In this document: in pieces, positions 5,496-5,706 of the stretch
Position numbering within the stretch: position 1 is the first letter of the stretch
How the letters are laid out: every line of letters starts with the position of its first letter
The notes under the pieces: model-generated
The model's input: the letters and a program-made list of their open reading frames with translations, nothing else
Database searches by the model: none
Told to the model about the DNA's origin: nothing
NCBI GenBank assembly: GCA_023700845.1
Contig: JAMPYD010000148.1
Coordinates: 1-5,706 of the forward strand
Direction of reading: 5' to 3'
Source: Elusimicrobiota bacterium
GTDB taxonomy: Bacteria > Elusimicrobiota > Elusimicrobia > UBA1565 > UBA9628
DNA: 5,706 nt
Made by a program: the position numbers and the translations under genes

Positions 5496-5706
5496 ATGGT
5501 GATCCTGCTGCTGTTCGTCTCGGTCGTCCTGTTCGTCCTCGCCGATCTGGCGGTGCGGGAAGTCACCCGCGCGCTGCGCGAGAAGCGCCTGCGCCTCGAG
5601 CGCGAGGAAGCGCTGGCGGTGAGCCTGAAGCTCGACTTCACCCGGGAGGCCCCGACGCTCAAGCGCGCCGAGGTCAAGGAGCCGGTCGCCCGCATCCTGT
5701 GCGTCG
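5496..5706 (+). CDS. N-terminal part of a membrane-anchored protein, possibly a second receiver protein; 3' end cut off
   Basis: Seventy codons are visible. Residues 2-20 form one hydrophobic helix (ILLLFVSVVLFVLADLAV). A strongly charged stretch follows (about 21-40, rich in R, K and E), which by the positive-inside rule puts the rest of the protein in the cytoplasm. A short linker leads to VARILCV (64-70), where the window ends. That ending resembles the first beta strand of a receiver domain, in which the acidic DD/DE pair would follow immediately. This is a suggestion from a few residues only. A strong ribosome site supports the ATG start; the GTG directly after it is a less likely alternative. 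The position behind a kinase/regulator pair fits a further signalling component. Alternatives include any small bitopic membrane protein with a cytoplasmic domain. Confidence 0.7.
   Translation, partial: MVILLLFVSVVLFVLADLAVREVTRALREKRLRLEREEALAVSLKLDFTREAPTLKRAEVKEPVARILCV

Overview
The window is very GC-rich and densely coded. Every gene lies on the + strand, and the genes touch or overlap except for one gap of 28 bases, so it reads as the middle of a single operon with both ends cut off. No promoter, terminator, RNA gene, repeat, CRISPR array or mobile element is visible. The genes suggest a Gram-negative bacterium with anaerobic or flexible respiration. Periplasmic multiheme c-type cytochromes combined with a HybA/HybB-type membrane module are typical of Desulfobacterota/'Deltaproteobacteria' and of several uncultured high-GC phyla. 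The sequence alone does not settle the taxon.

Region 1 (1-2810) encodes an electron-transfer module. It contains the end of a HybA-like protein with sixteen cysteines for four [4Fe-4S] clusters and a C-terminal membrane anchor. Next comes a HybB-like (NrfD/PsrC superfamily) integral membrane quinone-interacting subunit, then an exported cytochrome c with nine CXXCH heme sites. Together they look like a membrane complex that moves electrons between the quinone pool and periplasmic heme/Fe-S carriers. No catalytic subunit (hydrogenase or molybdopterin) is visible. If one belongs to the complex, it lies upstream of the window or elsewhere.

Region 2 (2811-5467) encodes a two-component system translationally coupled to that module. 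The histidine kinase has a periplasmic sensor region carrying a CXXCH and a CX4CH heme c motif, a HAMP domain, and a DHp/HATPase core. A cysteine-rich, zinc-ribbon-like segment of about 130 residues is inserted inside the ATPase domain. The response regulator has a normal receiver domain, but its output domain is a GcvH-like fold whose lipoyl-lysine position is glycine. It has no recognisable DNA-binding domain.

Region 3 (5468-5706) holds a strong ribosome binding site and the first 70 codons of a further gene. Its product has an N-terminal membrane helix, and the visible part ends in a sequence resembling the start of a receiver domain.

The working model (inference) is a respiratory redox complex encoded together with its own redox-sensing signalling pathway. 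The kinase may read redox state through periplasmic hemes, and possibly also through a cytoplasmic metal/cysteine site. It would pass the signal to a regulator that acts through protein-protein contact instead of DNA binding. The two unusual domains, the insert in the kinase ATPase domain and the non-lipoylatable GcvH-like output, are the most interesting parts of the window.
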